A DNA stretch of 17,249 nucleotides from contig CAYLZW010000107.1 of the NCBI GenBank assembly GCA_964388085.1, forward strand, positions 1-17,249, given 5' to 3'. Source of the DNA: CAYLZW01 sp964388085. Lineage in GTDB: Bacteria > Myxococcota > UBA727 > CAYLZW01. The notes beneath the pieces were generated by a model, which was given only the letters and a program-made list of their open reading frames with translations, was not told where the DNA came from and ran no database searches. Shown piece by piece: positions 14,283 through 17,249 of the stretch. Within the stretch, counting starts at the first letter, position 1. Each line of letters begins with the position of its first letter. Position numbers and translations under genes: made by a program.

Positions 14283-16373
14283 ATGCGCTTGTCACATTCG
14301 CTTCACGGCTCGCTCGGCGTCGCGCTCGCGGCGTCCTCCGTCTTCGCTCTCGCCGCTTGCGAGAACCCGCTCGATCTGGCGCGCAACCGGACGAACGCCA
14401 CCCTCGTGGCGTACGGGAGCTGTGATGAGCTGCTCACGGACCTCAAGGTGCACACCAAGGAGCAGATGCGCGTCCAACTGCTGAGCTCGCAGCAGCAGAT
14501 GATCGACAACGGCGGCATGGTGCTCGCCGGCGGCGTCGCCGAGGACAGCGCCGCCCCGCCGAACGGAGAGACCGCCACGCGCACCGAGGGCGTCGACTTC
14601 TCGGGCACCAACAACCAGGAGCAGGGCGTCGATGAGGCCGACTTCGTCAAGACCGACGGCTACCACCTGTACGTGCTGAACGGCGGCGAGCTGCGCATCT
14701 TCGGCGTGCCGACCTTCGGCGAGCTCACCACCGCCGGCCGCCTCGCCATCGAGGGTTACCCGCAGGCGCTGCTCCTCGACGGAGACCGCGCGGTCGTGTT
14801 CTCGCAGCTCTACAGCTACGAGCTGCCGAGCGATCACCCGCTCGCCGCCGACGCCGGCGCCGAGCGCGCCTACTGGCGGGTGCCGTCGTACACCAAGCTC
14901 ACCGTCGTGGAGCTCTCGGCGGACCGCCTCTCCCCCACCGTCGCGAGCGAGGTCTATCTCGAGGGCAACTACCTGACGGGCCGCGAGGTGGAGGGCCGCG
15001 TGCGCATGGCCTCGTACGCGAGCGTCGCGCTCAACGACCTGCAGTACTGGGCGAACGTCGACTACAGCATCTGGAATGTGTTCGGCTGGGAGTCACACGT
15101 GCGTGACGCGACCGCGGCCGCCATCGCGCACAACGACGCCGTCATCGACGCCGCCGACCTCGACGACTTCCTGCCGCGCCTGTTCGTGAAGGAGGGCAAC
15201 GCCCTCGTGGCGCGCCCCTTCGGCAGCGAGGGCTGCAGCAACTTCTCCATCGCCGAGGACGGTCAGAGCCAGGGCTTCACCTCGCTGCTCACGCTCGATC
15301 TCGGCGCCGCGGGCGTGTCGGTCGAGGGCGACCACATCATGAGCAACTGGCCGGTCATCTACGCGTCCGCGGACACGCTCGTCGTCGCCGAGATGGCGCA
15401 GGACTGGTGGTGGTATTGGGGCAACGAGGGCTTCGACGAGGCGACCAACCTGCACCGCTTCGACATCTCCGGCGCGGAGACGACCTACACCGGCTCCGGC
15501 CGCGTCGACGGCATCGTCAGCGATCAGTTCCAGCTCGACGTGCACGAGGGTGAGGTCCGCGTCGCGGCCACCGTCGGGCAATGGGGCCGCTGGTGGATCC
15601 AGGAGCCGCCGCCCCCGAGCACGCACGTGAGCGTGCTCGCCGGCGACAGCTCGCTCGCGGTGATCGGTGACGTGACCGGCATCGCGCCCGGCGAGCAGCT
15701 CTGGTCCGCCCGCTTCGACGACGACAAGGCCTACCTCGTCACCTTCGAGAACGTCGATCCGCTGTGGACCATCGATCTCAGCGACGGCAAAGCGCCGCGC
15801 GTCATCGGCGAGCTCGAGGTCCCGGGCGTGTCGACCTACATTCACCCCATCGACGGCGACAACCTGCTGACCATCGGCATCGGCGGCAGCGGCGACGGCC
15901 TCGACTGGTCAGCGACGAAGCTGAGCTTGTTCGACGTCAGCGACTTCGACTCTCCGGCGCTCGCCTCTTCTCTCGAGCTCAGCCCGAACGCGAGCGGCGG
16001 CGGCTGGACCTACAGCTACAGCGAGGCGACCTACGAGCACAAAGCCTTCCAATACTGGGGCCCCATGGCGCTGCTCGCCATCCCGCTCTCGACCTACCGC
16101 TGGCTCGACGACGGCTACGAGTTCGTCTCCGAGCTCGCCCTCGTGCACGCCACCGCCGGCGACGACCTGTCGGTGTACGGGCGCATCGATCACTCGGACT
16201 TCTATACCGCCGGTGACGACTTCTGGGGCTCCCGCGACGTGCGCCGCAGCGTGTTCATGGGCGATTACATCTACGCCATCAGCGACCGCGCGGTCACGGT
16301 GCACCGGCTCGACGATCTGTCGCTGTCGGCGAGCGTCCCCCTCGACGGCACCGTGGGCTACCCCTGGTACTGA
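14283..16373 (+). CDS. Beta-propeller domain lipoprotein (COG4880-like)
   Basis: The product is 696 residues and starts five bases after GGGAGG. Residues 1-26 are a lipoprotein signal ending FALAAC (Cys26), followed by Glu-Asn, which by E. coli rules does not favour inner-membrane retention. Residues about 30-104 are a helical, polar segment (EQMRVQLLSSQQQMIDN). Residues 105-126, SGTNNQEQGVDEADFVKTDG and flanks, match the signature that opens secreted proteins with a C-terminal beta-propeller distantly related to WD40 repeats. Blade-like beta segments follow to the end (YHLYVLNGGELRIF, RAVVFSQLYSYELP, LWTIDLSDGKAPRVIGELEVPG, DYIYAISDRAVTVHRLDDLSL). Aromatic clusters such as WWWYWG (near 15406) are notable. 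It has no enzymatic motif and probably serves binding or scaffolding at the cell surface. It looks monocistronic and ends in a strong terminator. Confidence 0.85.
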   Translation: MRLSHSLHGSLGVALAASSVFALAACENPLDLARNRTNATLVAYGSCDELLTDLKVHTKEQMRVQLLSSQQQMIDNGGMVLAGGVAEDSAAPPNGETATRTEGVDFSGTNNQEQGVDEADFVKTDGYHLYVLNGGELRIFGVPTFGELTTAGRLAIEGYPQALLLDGDRAVVFSQLYSYELPSDHPLAADAGAERAYWRVPSYTKLTVVELSADRLSPTVASEVYLEGNYLTGREVEGRVRMASYASVALNDLQYWANVDYSIWNVFGWESHVRDATAAAIAHNDAVIDAADLDDFLPRLFVKEGNALVARPFGSEGCSNFSIAEDGQSQGFTSLLTLDLGAAGVSVEGDHIMSNWPVIYASADTLVVAEMAQDWWWYWGNEGFDEATNLHRFDISGAETTYTGSGRVDGIVSDQFQLDVHEGEVRVAATVGQWGRWWIQEPPPPSTHVSVLAGDSSLAVIGDVTGIAPGEQLWSARFDDDKAYLVTFENVDPLWTIDLSDGKAPRVIGELEVPGVSTYIHPIDGDNLLTIGIGGSGDGLDWSATKLSLFDVSDFDSPALASSLELSPNASGGGWTYSYSEATYEHKAFQYWGPMALLAIPLSTYRWLDDGYEFVSELALVHATAGDDLSVYGRIDHSDFYTAGDDFWGSRDVRRSVFMGDYIYAISDRAVTVHRLDDLSLSASVPLDGTVGYPWY

Positions 16374-16387
16374 TGGGCTGACCGCGG

Positions 16388-16431
16388 ATGGAAAGAAGGC
16401 TGAGGGGCGTACCCCTCAGCCTTCTCTCCAT
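16388..16431. terminator. Bidirectional hairpin terminator
   Basis: AGAAGGCTGAGGGG (16394-16407) pairs perfectly with CCCCTCAGCCTTCT (16412-16425) over the loop CGTA. After one mismatch (16393/16426) five more pairs follow (ATGGA 16388-16392 with TCCAT 16427-16431). It lies 15 bases after the stop of the beta-propeller gene and 39 bases from the stop of the convergent aconitase gene, so it can end both transcripts. There is no long T-tract. Confidence 0.85.
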
Positions 16432-16470
16432 GAGAGCCAACGCCGGCGCTCGCCCGTCGGGGAGCGCGGA

Positions 16471-17249
16471 TCAGCGCGCCGGCGGATCGCTCGCGGGGAA
16501 CGAGTCCTTACTCTCGTCGTCGACGCTGGAGGCGTTGCCGTCCTGTGCCTCGGGGTCGACGCCATCGTGGCAGATGGGCCCCGCGGCGCCCGGGCGCGCC
16601 TCGCCGAGGAGCTGGCGCAGCACGAGCCGCAGGATGCCGCCGTGCCGGTAGGCGTGGAGCTCCTGCGGCGCGTCGATGCGCACGCGCGCGTCGAAGGTGA
16701 CCTCGCTGCCGTCCTCGCGCGTGGCGCGCACCTTCACGGTGCGGCCGGAGGCGAGCCCCTCCTCGACGCGCTCTTTCAGGCCAAGGACGGAGAACGTCTC
16801 GTGGCCCGTGAGCCCGAGTGACGACCGCCCCTCCCCGACGGCGAACTGCAGCGGCAGGATGCCCATGCCGACGAGGTTGCTGCGGTGAATGCGCTCGTAG
16901 CTCTCGGCGATGACGAAGCGGACGCCTTGCAGGTTCGGCCCCTTCGCGGCCCAGTCCCGGGAGCTGCCCGAGCCGTACTCCTTGCCGGCGAGGATGCACA
17001 GCGGCGTGCCGTCCTCGACGTAGCGCATGGCGGCGTCGTAGATCGTCGTCACCGCGCCGCTCGGCAGGTGCGTGGTCGCGTTCCCCTCGGTGCCGGGCGC
17101 GAGCTCGTTCTTGAGGCGCACGTTCGCGAACGTGCCGCGCACCATCACCTCGTGGTTCCCTCGTCGCGAGCCGTAGCTGTTGAACTGCGCAGGCTCCACG
17201 CCGTGAGAGACGAGATACGCGCCCGCGGGCGAGTCCTTCTTGATGGCGC
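16471..17249 (-). CDS. acnA: Aconitate hydratase (AcnA-type), C-terminal part, with extra tail
   Basis: Only the last 258 residues are in the window; the gene enters from beyond 17249 and the frame is open to the edge (AIKKDSPAGAYLVSHGVEP). Aconitase interconverts citrate and isocitrate through cis-aconitate in the TCA cycle with a 4Fe-4S cluster. The cluster cysteines lie in the missing part. Visible marks are FNSYGSRRGNHEVMVRGTF, KEYGSGSSRDWAAKGPNL with the Ser-Ser-Arg substrate site of the swivel domain, and ESYERIHRSNLVGMGILPLQF. The usual family end HGGILRLVLRQLL is followed by 44 further residues (16474-16605) ending in DESKDSFPASDPPAR. This tail is not part of standard AcnA. The other isozyme type, AcnB, has a different domain order and does not fit. 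Confidence 0.95.
   Translation of the reverse strand, partial: AIKKDSPAGAYLVSHGVEPAQFNSYGSRRGNHEVMVRGTFANVRLKNELAPGTEGNATTHLPSGAVTTIYDAAMRYVEDGTPLCILAGKEYGSGSSRDWAAKGPNLQGVRFVIAESYERIHRSNLVGMGILPLQFAVGEGRSSLGLTGHETFSVLGLKERVEEGLASGRTVKVRATREDGSEVTFDARVRIDAPQELHAYRHGGILRLVLRQLLGEARPGAAGPICHDGVDPEAQDGNASSVDDESKDSFPASDPPAR

Overview
The window is a very GC-rich, densely coded piece of chromosome. Several traits point to the Myxococcota, probably a Polyangia/Sandaracinus-type lineage: a huge Glu/Arg/Ala coiled-coil protein, lipoproteins with serial 'DAG' linkers, a transporter-HEAT-cyclic-nucleotide fusion, and a multihaem lipoprotein. That placement is inferred from gene style; no marker gene here proves it. 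I see no tRNA, rRNA, CRISPR array, insertion sequence or prophage.

Layout. Positions 1-3468 (+) hold the 3' part of a large coiled-coil protein whose N-terminus lies outside the window. It ends in a low-complexity tail with a duplicated acidic GDF..A(T/A)RL motif. Next (3482-6628, +) is a membrane carrier of the nucleotide-transporter-like/MFS type joined to a long HEAT-repeat region and a C-terminal cyclic-nucleotide-binding fold. A small protein with a C-terminal four-cysteine zinc ribbon follows (6757-7431, +). It converges, with a single base between the stop codons, on a minus-strand pair read 9408 to 7433: an HD-hydrolase/thiamine-phosphate-synthase fusion, overlapping by ATGA with a PuuD-like class I amidotransferase. 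Divergent from that pair is an outward plus-strand unit: a secreted tetrahaem cytochrome c joined to a UshA-like domain that has lost its metal ligands (9481-11331), then moeA (11339-12586). After that come two secreted lipoprotein-type genes: an endonuclease/exonuclease/phosphatase-family protein with a 30-bp tandem repeat linker (12804-14006), and a beta-propeller lipoprotein (14283-16373). A strong bidirectional hairpin terminator separates the latter from the 3' end of an aconitase gene on the minus strand (16471 to the window edge), which carries an unusual SFPASDPP tail.

How the genes relate. Two units look co-transcribed: (i) HD-ThiE plus amidotransferase, with translational coupling; (ii) tetrahaem lipoprotein plus moeA, where the moeA Shine-Dalgarno sits on the preceding stop codon. 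The others look like single genes. The most unusual object is the HD-ThiE fusion: a complete SpoT/MESH1-type HD active site in one chain with a complete thiamine-phosphate synthase. This suggests a direct link between alarmone (or another phosphorylated nucleotide) hydrolysis and vitamin B1 synthesis. The second is the pseudo-phosphatase/tetrahaem cytochrome with a retained Cys-Gly-Cys.
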